Counted from the first letter of the stretch, positions 1-8,306 are shown. The stretch: DNA of 64,000 bases from Acetobacterium sp965140355 (GCA_965140355.1 OZ223194.1:1178001-1242000), one strand, 5' to 3'. Numbers and translations are program-made. The notes: a model not told the origin generated them from the sequence alone.

Positions 1-1
1 G

Positions 2-391
2 ACAACGCCGGAAGATATTAAACGGTTAACGCAGGCTATTGATGATATCAATAAAAAGATAAATTCCGGTCAAATTAAGAAAACGCCGGACCCGGTAAAT
101 CCGGCTATTTGGGAAAATATTAACTTAGAAAAAGCATTGCAAACCGAAAAACCCCTGTGGGAAGCGTTGTACGCCAGTGATAAAGAGACCAGGCCCCTGA
201 ATCGGAGTATTGGTCGAATGGCCGGAGATTTTGTCATTCCCTATCCGCCGGGTATCCCGCTGCTTTTTCCCGGCAGCCGAATCAGTCCTGAAATTGCCGC
301 TTATTTAGATCATCTGTTAAGGCATGATGTCGCCGTTGTGGGAATTGATGAAAAAAGCGAACTCAGGTTATTGAAAAAGGAGCCTATAAAG
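2..391 (+). CDS. Orn/Lys/Arg decarboxylase, C-terminal part (5' end outside window, fused in frame to tmk)
   Basis: The frame is open from the left edge. Its residues carry the C-terminal domain of PLP-dependent (fold III) Orn/Lys/Arg decarboxylases: a segment FVIPYPPGIPLLFPGSRI followed by IAAYLDHLLRHDVAVVGI. The PLP lysine and most of the enzyme lie upstream of the window. A decarboxylase of this kind precedes tmk in many Firmicutes (yaaO in Bacillus). Oddly, no stop codon separates it from tmk: the frame runs straight through the tmk ATG at 392. Either a bifunctional fusion is made, or the kinase is also translated from an internal site. The family call is sure; substrate (Arg, Lys or Orn) cannot be told. 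Confidence 0.85.
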
Positions 392-1087
392 ATGCCTAAA
401 AAACATCACGGCCAGTTGATCGTGATTGAAGGTGTTGACGGCAGCGGCAAACAAACCCAAACAAAATTGTTATATGAGCGGCTGTTGAAAGCCGGTGAAA
501 AAGTTATGAAAATTTCTTATCCCCGCTATGACAAAAAATCATCAGCCATGGTAAAATTGTATCTAGAAGGCGCATTCGGAAAAGACCCCAGCACAATTAG
601 TCCGTATATTGCTTCCACTTTTTATGCGGCTGATCGTTATGCTTCCTATAAAGAGGATTATGAAGACTTTCTTAACCAGGGGGGACTCGTTCTGGTCGAT
701 CGCTATACGACCTCTAATATGGTCCATCAGGCAGGAAAAATAAAGGATCAGGCGGAACGCAAGCGATTTTTGGACTGGCTGTGGGATTTTGAATTTAATC
801 TTTATCAATTGCCGATTCCCGATCGCGTGTTTTTCTTAAACATTCCGCCGGAAATCAACCAGAAACTGATAAAAAACCGTAAAAACAAAATAACCGGAAA
901 ACAGCAAAAAGATATTCACGAAAGCAGTCCTGAACATTTGCTGGATGCTTACAACAGTGCGTTAGCTTTAGTTGAAGAATATGGATGGTCGGAAATAAAT
1001 TGTGTCGAAGAAAATAGGTTAAGAAGTATTGACAGTATTCATCAGGAAATTTGGAAATCAATAAAGGAGAGTAAAACAAATGATTGA
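392..1087 (+). CDS. tmk: Thymidylate kinase (dTMP kinase)
   Basis: Phosphorylates dTMP to dTDP in the cytosol. The P-loop GVDGSGKQT lies at residues 14-22, a DRY motif sits in VLVDRYTTSNMVHQ, and the SPYIASTFYAADRYA segment is typical of the clostridial form of the enzyme. I place the start at the ATG at 392 because AAAAAGGAG lies 9 bases upstream and the kinase homology begins here; 231 residues is a normal length. The same frame is open upstream into the decarboxylase, so the protein may also exist as a C-terminal fusion. Its stop overlaps the next gene by 8 bases, which points to one operon with DUF2007, holB and ricT. Confidence 0.9.
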   Translation: MPKKHHGQLIVIEGVDGSGKQTQTKLLYERLLKAGEKVMKISYPRYDKKSSAMVKLYLEGAFGKDPSTISPYIASTFYAADRYASYKEDYEDFLNQGGLVLVDRYTTSNMVHQAGKIKDQAERKRFLDWLWDFEFNLYQLPIPDRVFFLNIPPEINQKLIKNRKNKITGKQQKDIHESSPEHLLDAYNSALALVEEYGWSEINCVEENRLRSIDSIHQEIWKSIKESKTND

Positions 1088-1391
1088 AGATCAGTATATC
1101 TATTTGACGATGGCAGATACGGATATGGATTTTATTCTGCTTAAAAATTATCTGAGTGCCAACGGTATTCCGGTCATTACAAAAGAAAAAGGTTTTGGCG
1201 GTCCGATTAGAAGTATTTTTATGGGGAACTTCACTCCGGCTCATATTGAAGTTTTTGTTAAAGAAAGTGATTTTGATGAGGCGGTGCGGTTGCTTGATTA
1301 TGAAGAATTCAGTGCTGAATTGGATGAAGAATTAGGCCTGGATGCGGATGATTACGATGACAGCGAAGAGAAAAAAAATAAACCTAGTTAA
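1080..1391 (+). CDS. DUF2007-type putative signal-transducing protein
   Basis: A 103-residue soluble protein. The N-terminal part, with YLTMADTDMDFILLKNYLSA followed by GIPVITKEK, has the alpha/beta pattern of DUF2007 proteins, which resemble the PII fold; the acidic tail (about residues 82-103) is probably disordered. It overlaps the tmk stop and stands where Bacillus has darA (a c-di-AMP receptor), but the sequence does not look like DarA. The function is unknown. Start is ATG 1080, with AAGGAGAG just upstream. Confidence 0.65.
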   Translation: MIEDQYIYLTMADTDMDFILLKNYLSANGIPVITKEKGFGGPIRSIFMGNFTPAHIEVFVKESDFDEAVRLLDYEEFSAELDEELGLDADDYDDSEEKKNKPS

Positions 1392-1414
1392 GCGATTTTT
1401 TTGAGAGGAAAAAA

Positions 1415-2401
1415 ATGTTTGAAAAGATATACGGTCATCAAAGTATCACCAACCACCTTGAAAAGGAAATAACCACAAAAGAGGTAAGCCATGCTTACCT
1501 CTTTTGTGGAATCGATGGGATTGGAAAAAAGAAAACGGCTCGGGAATTCGCTAAAGCACTTTTGTGCCCGGAATCGGCGCATCACGGCAATGGTCAGTGC
1601 GTCGTTTGTACCCAGATTGATCATGATAATTACCCCGATGTAAAAATCATTGGTTCCAAAGCTGGTGAAGCCAGTATTAAAATAAGTCAGGTCCGCGAAA
1701 TGATCAGTGAACTGTCGATCAAACCTTATTCCGGCAATTGGCGGATTAATATTATTGACGGAGCCGAAAAAATGACTTCCGAAGCTCAAAACAGTCTGCT
1801 TAAGTCATTGGAAGAACCGCTTAGTTATAATATCTTTATTCTGATGACAAGTCATCCGCAGGCGATTTTGCCGACGATTCAATCGCGTTGCCAAAGTTAT
1901 CATTTTCAACCGCTGAATCTTGAGGATATCGAGAAAGTAATAGCCGACAACCCTGAATTTGATCAAAAGGCTAAAGCCGAAGCGATGATGGCGGCTGGTG
2001 GTTCGCCGGGAATGGCGTTATATTTTTTAAATAACAGCGAAATCCAAAAAGAACGAACCCACTATCTTAGAGAGCTTTATAGCTTGTTAAAAGGGGATCA
2101 GATTAAAGTGTTTACGTTGGCCGAAACCTTAGCGAACGACAAGGGCAGCAGTCAGGAGATTTTGGAATTTTTTATTCATTGGTTTTATGAGATCGATCTG
2201 CTGTTAGCCGGTTATCCGTTACCCCATCAGGAAGTGCCCAACCAGGCGCATAAGGCTTACCACCAATTGCTGGAAAATGAAAAAAATCAGGCCATTATCA
2301 AAACTTTGTTTGAATTGATGGAGACAATACAATATAATATTAATTTAAGATTACAATGGGAAAAGTGTTTCATTAAGATAATGAAAATTCAGAAAGGATA
2401 A
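1415..2401 (+). CDS. holB: DNA polymerase III delta' subunit
   Basis: Clamp-loader subunit of the replicative polymerase. Visible marks are a degenerate P-loop GIDGIGKKKTA, a zinc-type Cys cluster (C at LLCPES and QCVVC), the sensor segment MTSEAQNSLLKSLEEP, and the SRC arginine-finger motif in TIQSRCQSY. The length, 328 residues, is usual. It sits between DUF2007 and ricT, the conserved Firmicutes order. GAGAGGAAAAA precedes the ATG. Confidence 0.93.
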   Translation: MFEKIYGHQSITNHLEKEITTKEVSHAYLFCGIDGIGKKKTAREFAKALLCPESAHHGNGQCVVCTQIDHDNYPDVKIIGSKAGEASIKISQVREMISELSIKPYSGNWRINIIDGAEKMTSEAQNSLLKSLEEPLSYNIFILMTSHPQAILPTIQSRCQSYHFQPLNLEDIEKVIADNPEFDQKAKAEAMMAAGGSPGMALYFLNNSEIQKERTHYLRELYSLLKGDQIKVFTLAETLANDKGSSQEILEFFIHWFYEIDLLLAGYPLPHQEVPNQAHKAYHQLLENEKNQAIIKTLFELMETIQYNINLRLQWEKCFIKIMKIQKG

Positions 2402-2406
2402 ATCCA

Positions 2407-3246
2407 ATGGGAAAATCAGTCGTTGGCGTACGATTTAAAAAAGTCGGAAAAATATATTATTTTGATCCCTTAGATATTGAGTTTGAGCAGTTTGATCCAG
2501 TCATTGTTGAAACCGTCAGAGGTATTGAATACGGTGAAATTGCATTAACTGCCAGAGTGATCGAAGAAGAGGAAATGGTGGCTCCGGTAAAACCGGTTAT
2601 TCGCAAAGCGACCGAAAATGATACGATTGAATACAACAAACTCAAGAATAATGAGCAGGATGCCAAAAACGTGTTCATTAATAAAGCTAAAAAACATAAA
2701 CTGGAGATGAAACTAATCGATGTTGAATATACCTTCGATCAGAAAAAAGCAATTTTTTATTTTACTGCCGAAGGTCGGGTTGATTTTAGAGAACTGGTTA
2801 AAGATCTGGCTTCGATTTTTAAAGTACGGATTGAGCTTCGGCAAATCGGGGTTCGGGACGAGGCCAAATTATTTAAAGGGTTAGGTGTTTGTGGGCGAAC
2901 CACATGTTGTGCGCAATGGTTGGGAGATTTTACACCAGTGTCGATTAAAATGGCGAAAGAACAGAATCTATCGCTTAATTCGACAAAAATATCGGGTATT
3001 TGTGGACGGCTTTTGTGTTGTTTAACTTATGAACAGGAGTTTTATGAAACGGTATCAAAAAAATTACCCAAAGTTGGACAGAAAGTAATTACAGCCGATG
3101 GGGAAGGTGAGGTCTTTAAGTTAAGCATTCTTGAAGAAACCGTTTTCGTCAAAATGCAAGTGAATAAGGATGAAACCGAGGTAAAAAAATATCTTCTTGA
3201 AGAAATCGAAGTAAAAAAATTCGAAAAAATCAAAAAAGACAAATAA
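2407..3246 (+). CDS. ricT: PSP1-domain protein RicT (YaaT)
   Basis: A 279-residue member of the PSP1 family; in Bacillus RicT works in the RicAFT (Y) complex, which carries [4Fe-4S] clusters and controls RNase Y, sporulation and competence. The conserved Cys-rich segments are present: LGVCGRTTCCAQWLGDF and ISGICGRLLCCLTYEQEFY. It follows holB by 5 bases and ends the operon. The C-terminus is lysine-rich. Confidence 0.92.
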   Translation: MGKSVVGVRFKKVGKIYYFDPLDIEFEQFDPVIVETVRGIEYGEIALTARVIEEEEMVAPVKPVIRKATENDTIEYNKLKNNEQDAKNVFINKAKKHKLEMKLIDVEYTFDQKKAIFYFTAEGRVDFRELVKDLASIFKVRIELRQIGVRDEAKLFKGLGVCGRTTCCAQWLGDFTPVSIKMAKEQNLSLNSTKISGICGRLLCCLTYEQEFYETVSKKLPKVGQKVITADGEGEVFKLSILEETVFVKMQVNKDETEVKKYLLEEIEVKKFEKIKKDK

Positions 3247-3251
3247 TCATC

Positions 3252-3279
3252 TTGATTTCATAACAAAAAAGGATATAAT
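3252..3279 (+). promoter_or_regulatory. Sigma-A-type promoter of the ferredoxin gene
   Basis: TTGATT (3252-3257), 16 bases, then a perfect TATAAT (3274-3279), placed 37 bases before the ferredoxin start. Confidence 0.75.
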
Positions 3280-3315
3280 AAATATGTTGTTAATGCTAAA
3301 AGGAGGGTTTTTTAG

Positions 3316-3483
3316 ATGGCTTATAAAATTACAGATGAATGTATTGCTTGTGGATCATGCGCGGACGAATGTCCAGTAGAAGCAATTTCTGAAGGCGATA
3401 TCTACGTTATTGATGCAGCTCTTTGTACTGACTGTGGTTCTTGTGCAGAACAATGTCCAGTCGAAGCAATTGTTCAAGAGTAG
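3316..3483 (+). CDS. 2[4Fe-4S] clostridial-type ferredoxin
   Basis: A 55-residue electron carrier with two CxxCxxCxxxCP motifs: CIACGSCADECP (residues 9-20) and CTDCGSCAEQCP. This is the classic low-potential clostridial ferredoxin that serves hydrogenases, pyruvate:ferredoxin oxidoreductase and flavin-bifurcating enzymes. The start ATG has AGGAGGG nine bases upstream. The gene is monocistronic, with its own promoter and a terminator at 3507-3541. Confidence 0.96.
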   Translation: MAYKITDECIACGSCADECPVEAISEGDIYVIDAALCTDCGSCAEQCPVEAIVQE

Positions 3484-3506
3484 TAAGAAAAGAAGTAGTA
3501 ACAAAG

Positions 3507-3541
3507 AAAAAGCACCTTTCAGGTAACTGGAGGGTGCTTTT
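3507..3541 (+). terminator. Rho-independent terminator after ferredoxin
   Basis: A 9-bp stem, AAAAGCACC pairing with GGTGCTTTT (3533-3541), ends in T residues. Confidence 0.85.
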
Positions 3542-3721
3542 AACATGATAGAGTTCACGATATTTTTAAATTAGCAGTGTTAAGATTTAATTAAGATGGG
3601 TAAATAACGATTATAAATGAATTTGGTCTCAATTAGAGTTTAGACAATTGCGAAACGGTTCGGAGGTTATGGGTTCGTTTTGGAATTGTTTATCAGTTCT
3701 TTGATCTGGAAAGGAGAAAAA

Positions 3722-3883
3722 ATGCAAAAATACGTATGTGATATTTGTGGTTATGTTTATGATCCCGAAGTTGGTGATCCTGATGGTGGAATTAAGCCGG
3801 GAACGGCTTTTGAAGATATTCCCGATGATTGGGTTTGTCCGTTGTGTGGGGTCGGAAAAGAGGATTTTTCACCAGAAGATTAA
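3722..3883 (+). CDS. Rubredoxin
   Basis: A 53-residue one-iron electron carrier. The four iron ligands are in VCDICGYVY and VCPLCGVGK, with the usual DPDGGIKPGTAFEDIPDDW core between them. Start is taken at ATG 3722, with GGAAAGGAG 6 bases upstream; longer in-frame starts upstream would add a leader not seen in rubredoxins. In anaerobes it typically serves oxygen or peroxide detoxification. A terminator follows. Confidence 0.96.
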   Translation: MQKYVCDICGYVYDPEVGDPDGGIKPGTAFEDIPDDWVCPLCGVGKEDFSPED

Positions 3884-3894
3884 GAAATGACACT

Positions 3895-3919
3895 AAAAAA
3901 GAGCTTGGCTCTTTTTTTT
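3895..3919 (+). terminator. Terminator after rubredoxin
   Basis: The stem AAAAAGAGC / GCTCTTTTT has a 3-base loop and runs into a T-tract. Confidence 0.85.
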
Positions 3920-3970
3920 ATGTCTTTAATCGGTTATAATGAAAAAATAGTATAAAAGCATGGAGGCATT

Positions 3971-4462
3971 ATGGCAGTTAAAGCACGTGAAACGCTTGAA
4001 AGCAAACAGATTAGTTTTTTTACCCTCATATTATTAATGGTCGTTGTTGTTGGATATACTGTTTTATACAATCAATTTGCGAACACCCTGCAAGATTACC
4101 GATTAAAAACGATTGTTGGGGTGATCAGTTTGGTGATCATGATGGGTGGTTTTTTAATTTCATTACGTTATATTACAACCATTTACGAAATGTTAATTAC
4201 CCATGAGATTTTTACAATTGAACGGAAAATATTTTTTTGGAGAAAAAACGTCTTTGAAATAAAAATTAAGGATATTAACAAGATTCTTCCGGCTGAAGAA
4301 GCAAAAAAAGTTGAAGGTCAAACGCGTAACTTCACGCTGACAAATATCGCTGGAAAACGAAAATATGTGATTGAATATGAACGACAAGGAAAAATTTGCG
4401 CTGCAAAAATCCAATGTACCGGAAAATTTTATGAAACGTTAAAAAATCAGGTCAAAATATAA
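3971..4462 (+). CDS. Two-helix membrane protein of unknown function
   Basis: A 163-residue protein that I do not recognise. Two hydrophobic helices (about residues 16-34 and 46-66) are separated by a short basic loop; the rest (about 70-163) is a charged, beta-rich domain resembling a PH-like membrane-associated domain (ITTIYEMLITHEIFTIERK then FEIKIKDINKI). GGAGG precedes the ATG by 5 bases, and a TATAAT at 3935-3940 may be its -10 box. A terminator at 4538-4575 closes it. Confidence 0.7.
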   Translation: MAVKARETLESKQISFFTLILLMVVVVGYTVLYNQFANTLQDYRLKTIVGVISLVIMMGGFLISLRYITTIYEMLITHEIFTIERKIFFWRKNVFEIKIKDINKILPAEEAKKVEGQTRNFTLTNIAGKRKYVIEYERQGKICAAKIQCTGKFYETLKNQVKI

Positions 4463-4537
4463 CTGTTTTAAGGGAGAATTAAGGTTGACAGGGTATTATT
4501 TAGCCATAACAAGTTACCCTCTTTCAAAGTTTTTAGG

Positions 4538-4575
4538 AAAAACCGAACGCTTTTCACACGGCTTCGGTTTTTTTC
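4538..4575 (+). terminator. Terminator
   Basis: AAAAACCGAA (4538-4547) pairs with TTCGGTTTTT (4563-4572) and a T-rich tail follows. Confidence 0.75.
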
Positions 4576-4778
4576 TTTTTTGGCAAAAAAGTTGCGTAAT
4601 TTAATAACTAAGAGATGTTATTAAGGTAATAAATCGGGTATAATATGCTAAAGTAAGACAAATAATCGAAAGATTAAGTGGTGTTATTGCTTTATAAAAG
4701 CAAGATTCAAACAACTTGTGATTAAGGTTTCGGTATATTTGTCATTACTGACAAATATGGATCAAGAAAGGAATGCTA
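4576..4778 (+). promoter_or_regulatory. Intergenic leader of the flavoprotein gene
   Basis: A perfect TATAAT lies at 4639-4644; I see no clear -35 box. About 130 bases of AT-rich leader follow before the gene at 4779. No gene is visible here. Confidence 0.4.
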
Positions 4779-5339
4779 ATGGAAATAGTAGCAATTTTAG
4801 GAAGTCATCGAAATGGTCAAAACACTCAGAAAGCACTTGATCATTTCATCAGTCAAATTAAAGTTAAATATGAATTGTTTGTTTATAATGTCAACAAAAT
4901 TGACGTTCAGGCCTGCTTGGCTTGTGATTATTGTATTCCCCATCAGGGCGAATGTGTCATTAAGGATGACATGACTGAAATTTATCAAAAAATGGAAACC
5001 TGCGATTTACTGATTGTCGCAAGCCCTGTTTACTTCAGTGCATTTCCATCAAAAATAAAGGCATTGATCGATCGAACCCAAATGATTTATAATCTTAAGG
5101 ATCGCTCTCATATCAGTAAGAAAAAGATTCTTATTATTGGGGTTGGTGGCGCACCACATTATCCGCGTCAGTTTCAGGCAATCGATAACACGTTAGAATG
5201 GTATAAAAAAACCCTGAAGTGTGAAGAAGTTGGTTTCGTGCAATTTTCTCATACGGATGAGATGTCGGTGCCGGATAATATTAAGTGTTTAAAAGAACTT
5301 GATGAAATTGCTGAAAAAATAAATACCCCAATCGGGTAA
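4779..5339 (+). CDS. NAD(P)H-dependent flavoprotein of the iron-sulfur flavoprotein (Isf) type
   Basis: A flavodoxin-fold FMN reductase of 186 residues. The N-terminus IVAILGSHRNGQNTQKA is the FMN phosphate loop, and VASPVYFSAFPSKIKALIDR is the family signature. A compact cysteine motif C-x2-C-x2-C-x6-C (CLACDYCIPHQGEC) matches the cluster-binding motif of archaeal and clostridial Isf proteins, so a [4Fe-4S] cluster is likely. I chose the second ATG (4779): AAAGGA is about 9 bases upstream of it but only 3 from the ATG at 4773. Thioredoxin follows 27 bases downstream, so the two may form a redox operon. Confidence 0.8.
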   Translation: MEIVAILGSHRNGQNTQKALDHFISQIKVKYELFVYNVNKIDVQACLACDYCIPHQGECVIKDDMTEIYQKMETCDLLIVASPVYFSAFPSKIKALIDRTQMIYNLKDRSHISKKKILIIGVGGAPHYPRQFQAIDNTLEWYKKTLKCEEVGFVQFSHTDEMSVPDNIKCLKELDEIAEKINTPIG

Positions 5340-5366
5340 AATTAAAGATATAAAAGGAGAGTAAAA

Positions 5367-5687
5367 ATGGCAAAAGTAATAGATCAAAGTGAATTTAGTG
5401 AGCTCGTTTTAAAAAGTAATGGGGTTGTATTAGTCGATTTTTTTGCAACTTGGTGTGGACCATGTAAAGCTTTGGCCCCAATTTTAGAAGAGGTGTCAGG
5501 TGAAGTTAAGGAGACCGCTTCGGTTTATAAAGTTGATATTGATCAAAGCCAAGCATTAGCACAGGAATATCGGGTCATGAGTGTTCCGACCCTTAAGATC
5601 TTTAAAAACGGCGAAGTGGTGGAAACCATTGTTGGTTTGCAGTCAAAAGGCGTATTGTTGGATAAATTAAATTATTATGCCGGCTAA
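5367..5687 (+). CDS. trxA: Thioredoxin
   Basis: A 106-residue dithiol oxidoreductase with the active site WCGPC in FFATWCGPCKALAP and the cis-proline segment MSVPTLKIFKNGE. AAGGAGAG precedes the ATG. It follows the iron-sulfur flavoprotein closely. No thioredoxin reductase is nearby, so the electron donor is not evident. The terminator lies at 5697-5730. Confidence 0.95.
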   Translation: MAKVIDQSEFSELVLKSNGVVLVDFFATWCGPCKALAPILEEVSGEVKETASVYKVDIDQSQALAQEYRVMSVPTLKIFKNGEVVETIVGLQSKGVLLDKLNYYAG

Positions 5688-5696
5688 TAAACGAGA

Positions 5697-5730
5697 AAAA
5701 AAATTCCTTTAATAATAAAAGGGATTTTTA
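5697..5730 (+). terminator. Terminator after thioredoxin
   Basis: AAAAATTCCTTT pairs with AAAGGGATTTTT (one T-G pair), loop about 7 bases. A near copy of this stem recurs at 5870-5903. Confidence 0.7.
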
Positions 5731-5743
5731 GGTTGGCGAAAAA

Positions 5744-5849
5744 CCCGTACCAACAATGATTAATCGTTTGTTTGCGGCAGAATCGGACAGGCTTAGGCCG
5801 GGTCCGCTCTGATGCAAACAACCTGATTAATCATGGTCAGTACGACAGC
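5744..5849. ncRNA. Long hairpin element, candidate structured RNA or MITE-like insert
   Basis: The outer arms ATGATTAATC (5756-5765) and GATTAATCAT (5824-5833) are perfect complements. Inside them pair TTGTTTGC/GCAAACAA (5768-5775 with 5814-5821), CAG/CTG, and CGGAC/GTCCG (5784-5788 with 5802-5806), giving a rod with small internal loops. GTACC and GGT..GTAC extend it outward. It lies between two terminators of almost the same sequence. It could be a small RNA, or a mobile palindromic element inserted with duplication of the terminator. No promoter is evident. Confidence 0.5.
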
Positions 5850-5869
5850 GTACTTTGCTTACAGATTGA

Positions 5870-5903
5870 GAATTCCTTTATTAATTAAAGGGGTTCTTTT
5901 TTT
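5870..5903 (+). terminator. Second copy of the terminator stem
   Basis: GAATTCCTTT pairs with AAAGGGGTTC and runs into seven or more T residues. It resembles the stem at 5697-5730. Confidence 0.75.
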
Positions 5904-5952
5904 ATTTGCATTTAAAAACCTTAAAAAAAATAAGGAGACCGTTTTCATTTTC

Positions 5953-5974
5953 AGACAAATAGGCGTGTTTGTCT
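5953..5974. promoter_or_regulatory. Inverted repeat, candidate operator upstream of the Pip gene
   Basis: AGACAAA (5953-5959) and TTTGTCT (5968-5974) form a perfect 7-bp inverted repeat with an 8-base spacer. It stands before a TATAAT at 6001-6006. The TetR-type regulator encoded downstream (8307-8906) is the natural candidate to bind it. Confidence 0.5.
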
Positions 5975-6059
5975 AAATTTCCGACAATTTTTGATAATCG
6001 TATAATTACAAGATGATTTGAGCGTGCTATACTCCTTAACGTAAAAGAAAGGAGCGAAA

Positions 6060-8171
6060 ATGGATAAAAAATTAAGCACTAAAACCAATATTATACGTGT
6101 TATCGTTATTATTGGTGTTATTATTATTCCTCTTATGTATAGTTTTTTCTATCTCAGTGCATTTTGGGATCCCTACTCAAGATTAGAAAATTTACCGGTT
6201 GCGTTAGTCAATAATGATGCCGGAGCAACAATCAATGATCAGCAACGAAATTTGGGCGACGAATTTGTTGATGAATTGATTAAGGATGGCACGTTTAAGT
6301 ATGCTGTAACGGACGAGGAAACCGCTAAAGCGGGAACCGAAGCGGCCGATTATTATGCCATGATAGAGGTTCCCAAAAACTTTTCAAAAAACATTGCCTC
6401 AGCGGCGACCGTCAATAAACAGACGGCCAGCATCATTTTCTCGCCTAATGAAAAAAGAAATTATCTGGCCAGTCAGATTTTAGGAAAAGCTGAAATGCAA
6501 ATGGAAACCAGTCTAAGGGAGAATATCTCAGGAGAAATTGTTAACAACCTGACCGATCAGGTGGCCAAAGTTCCGGAACAGTTAGGAACCCTGAATAATG
6601 GGTTGACCGAGCTTGCTAACGGATCATCAAAATTAGTAGACGGTTCTCAGACGTTAGCGGACGGAACGCATTCTTTGCAGGCTGGTACACAGGAACTGGC
6701 TTCCGGTTCGGAATCGCTTGAATCGGGAACCCAGGCATTAGCGGCCGGTAGTCAGACATTAGCATCGGGAACACAAACACTGGCGGCGGGGACAAGCGAA
6801 TTCGCCTCGAAATTTTCCGATTTTAATGCCGGGATCAGCAGTTTAAAAAGCGGTTCAGAACAGGTGAATGATGGAGCAAACACCTTAGCTGCGGGAACTG
6901 ATCAGCTAAATCAAGGGATTCAAGCCTATACTGAAGGTGTGGATACACTCATTGGAAATGTCAATCAAACCTCGGCCTTTATTTCGGGCTTTGTTGGAGA
7001 ACACCCGGAATTAATGCAAGATCCGGAGTTTGCAGCATTTATTCAGAATATGGCGTCAAGTGATAATGCCGAAAGCATTGCTCAACTCGAAGCCGCTGGC
7101 AGCCAACTTAGCGGGGCATCGGATGCCATTGCTGCCGGGATGGAGGGATTAGCCGCCGGAACCAGTAATCTCGATAGCGGGATTGCAACAGTGAGTGCCG
7201 CATCCGGGCAATTAAATAATGCCGCGGAAAGCATCTCTTCGGGTGCAACCGCAGTATCTAGTGGCGCATCGTCGTTAAAATCCGGGGCTTCGGCTTTATC
7301 AGATGGAGCCTCGACTTTAACCAATGGCGTATACACGTTAGCAGACGGAGCCTCGACGCTGGCTGATGGGGCAACGACCTTGGCCGATGGGCAGAAGCAA
7401 CTTAACAACGGGATTACAACCGCTCAGAACGGGGTAACAACAGCCATTACTGATGCTAATGCCGATTCAGCAAAACTGGATGGTTTAGGGACCTATGTCA
7501 GCGAGCCGGTTAACGTTGATGATGAGATCATTGATCCGATTGCTAATTATGGAACTTATTTTTCACCATACTTTATGTCATTGTCACTGTGGGTTGGCGC
7601 GTTAATTATTTTCTTTGGGATTTATTTTGACGCCGATCAAAAATTCAAGATTTTATCGCGGGAAAGCAGCAACAAGACCGCCAGAAGTTTTATCTATCTG
7701 CTGCTGGGACTGGCCCAAGCGGTCTTATTGGGTGGTATTATCAAATATGCTCTAGGGCTGGAAATCGCACATACAGGGCTTTATTTTATCTCTGTTTGTC
7801 TGGTTTCAATGACGTTTTTAGCGATTGTCCAATTCTGTATCATTCATATGGGTGACGCCGGAAAATTTGTGGCATTGACTTTGCTGATTCTTCAGCTAAC
7901 TTCATGTGGGGGAACATTTCCGATTGAAACCGTGCCGAAATTCTTCCAGATTCTGTATCCATTTATGCCAATGACTTATTCAGTGGTGTTGTTTAAAGAT
8001 ACCATCACGGGAGCTATATCGGGTGATTATTGGCATAGCTTTATGATTTTGGTTGTTTATCTGGTGGTATTCTTTGTGGCAACCATTTTATTGACAACGA
8101 TCAAGAAAAAGAGGATTGAAAAAGAAGCGGTTGGTGTAAACACCGAGATAAATACCGATCATAATTATTAA
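6060..8171 (+). CDS. YhgE/Pip-family membrane protein
   Basis: A 703-residue protein of the YhgE/Pip (phage infection protein) family, related to ABC-2-type membrane proteins. A membrane helix near the N-terminus (about residues 12-33) is followed by the family segment ALVNNDAGATI. A long extracellular region (about 180-480) is built of degenerate 7-residue repeats of the form LaxGsqt, which should make a long helical rod, and about five membrane helices follow (about 500-690). In lactococci Pip is a phage receptor; in other bacteria homologues act in secretion or drug export. The true role here is unknown. The neighbouring TetR gene probably controls it. GAAAGGAG precedes the ATG. Confidence 0.85.
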   Translation: MDKKLSTKTNIIRVIVIIGVIIIPLMYSFFYLSAFWDPYSRLENLPVALVNNDAGATINDQQRNLGDEFVDELIKDGTFKYAVTDEETAKAGTEAADYYAMIEVPKNFSKNIASAATVNKQTASIIFSPNEKRNYLASQILGKAEMQMETSLRENISGEIVNNLTDQVAKVPEQLGTLNNGLTELANGSSKLVDGSQTLADGTHSLQAGTQELASGSESLESGTQALAAGSQTLASGTQTLAAGTSEFASKFSDFNAGISSLKSGSEQVNDGANTLAAGTDQLNQGIQAYTEGVDTLIGNVNQTSAFISGFVGEHPELMQDPEFAAFIQNMASSDNAESIAQLEAAGSQLSGASDAIAAGMEGLAAGTSNLDSGIATVSAASGQLNNAAESISSGATAVSSGASSLKSGASALSDGASTLTNGVYTLADGASTLADGATTLADGQKQLNNGITTAQNGVTTAITDANADSAKLDGLGTYVSEPVNVDDEIIDPIANYGTYFSPYFMSLSLWVGALIIFFGIYFDADQKFKILSRESSNKTARSFIYLLLGLAQAVLLGGIIKYALGLEIAHTGLYFISVCLVSMTFLAIVQFCIIHMGDAGKFVALTLLILQLTSCGGTFPIETVPKFFQILYPFMPMTYSVVLFKDTITGAISGDYWHSFMILVVYLVVFFVATILLTTIKKKRIEKEAVGVNTEINTDHNY

Positions 8172-8188
8172 AAAATATCGTCATTCAC

Positions 8189-8224
8189 AAAAAGGACTTT
8201 GTCAGAGCTGGCAAAGTTCTTTTT
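8189..8224 (+). terminator. Terminator after the Pip gene
   Basis: AAAAAGGACTTTG (8189-8201) pairs with CAAAGTTCTTTTT (8212-8224). Confidence 0.85.
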
Positions 8225-8247
8225 GCGTGGATTAGTGGTTGGTTTAA

Positions 8248-8275
8248 TTGACATAAAACCCGGAAATGATATAAT
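8248..8275 (+). promoter_or_regulatory. Promoter of the TetR gene
   Basis: Perfect TTGACA (8248-8253), 16 bases, perfect TATAAT (8270-8275). Confidence 0.8.
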
Positions 8276-8306
8276 TATTTTCAAAAACATCTCAGGGAGA
8301 AAATGA

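Noticed and set aside
4485..4600. Possible small ORF starting TTG after the 3971-4462 gene
   Set aside because: It runs through a terminator hairpin and ends in nonsense residues; the AGGGAG upstream is probably chance.
7082..7408. 108-codon minus-strand frame within the Pip gene
   Set aside because: Its Ala/Pro-rich repetitive sequence is the antisense image of the Pip repeat region.
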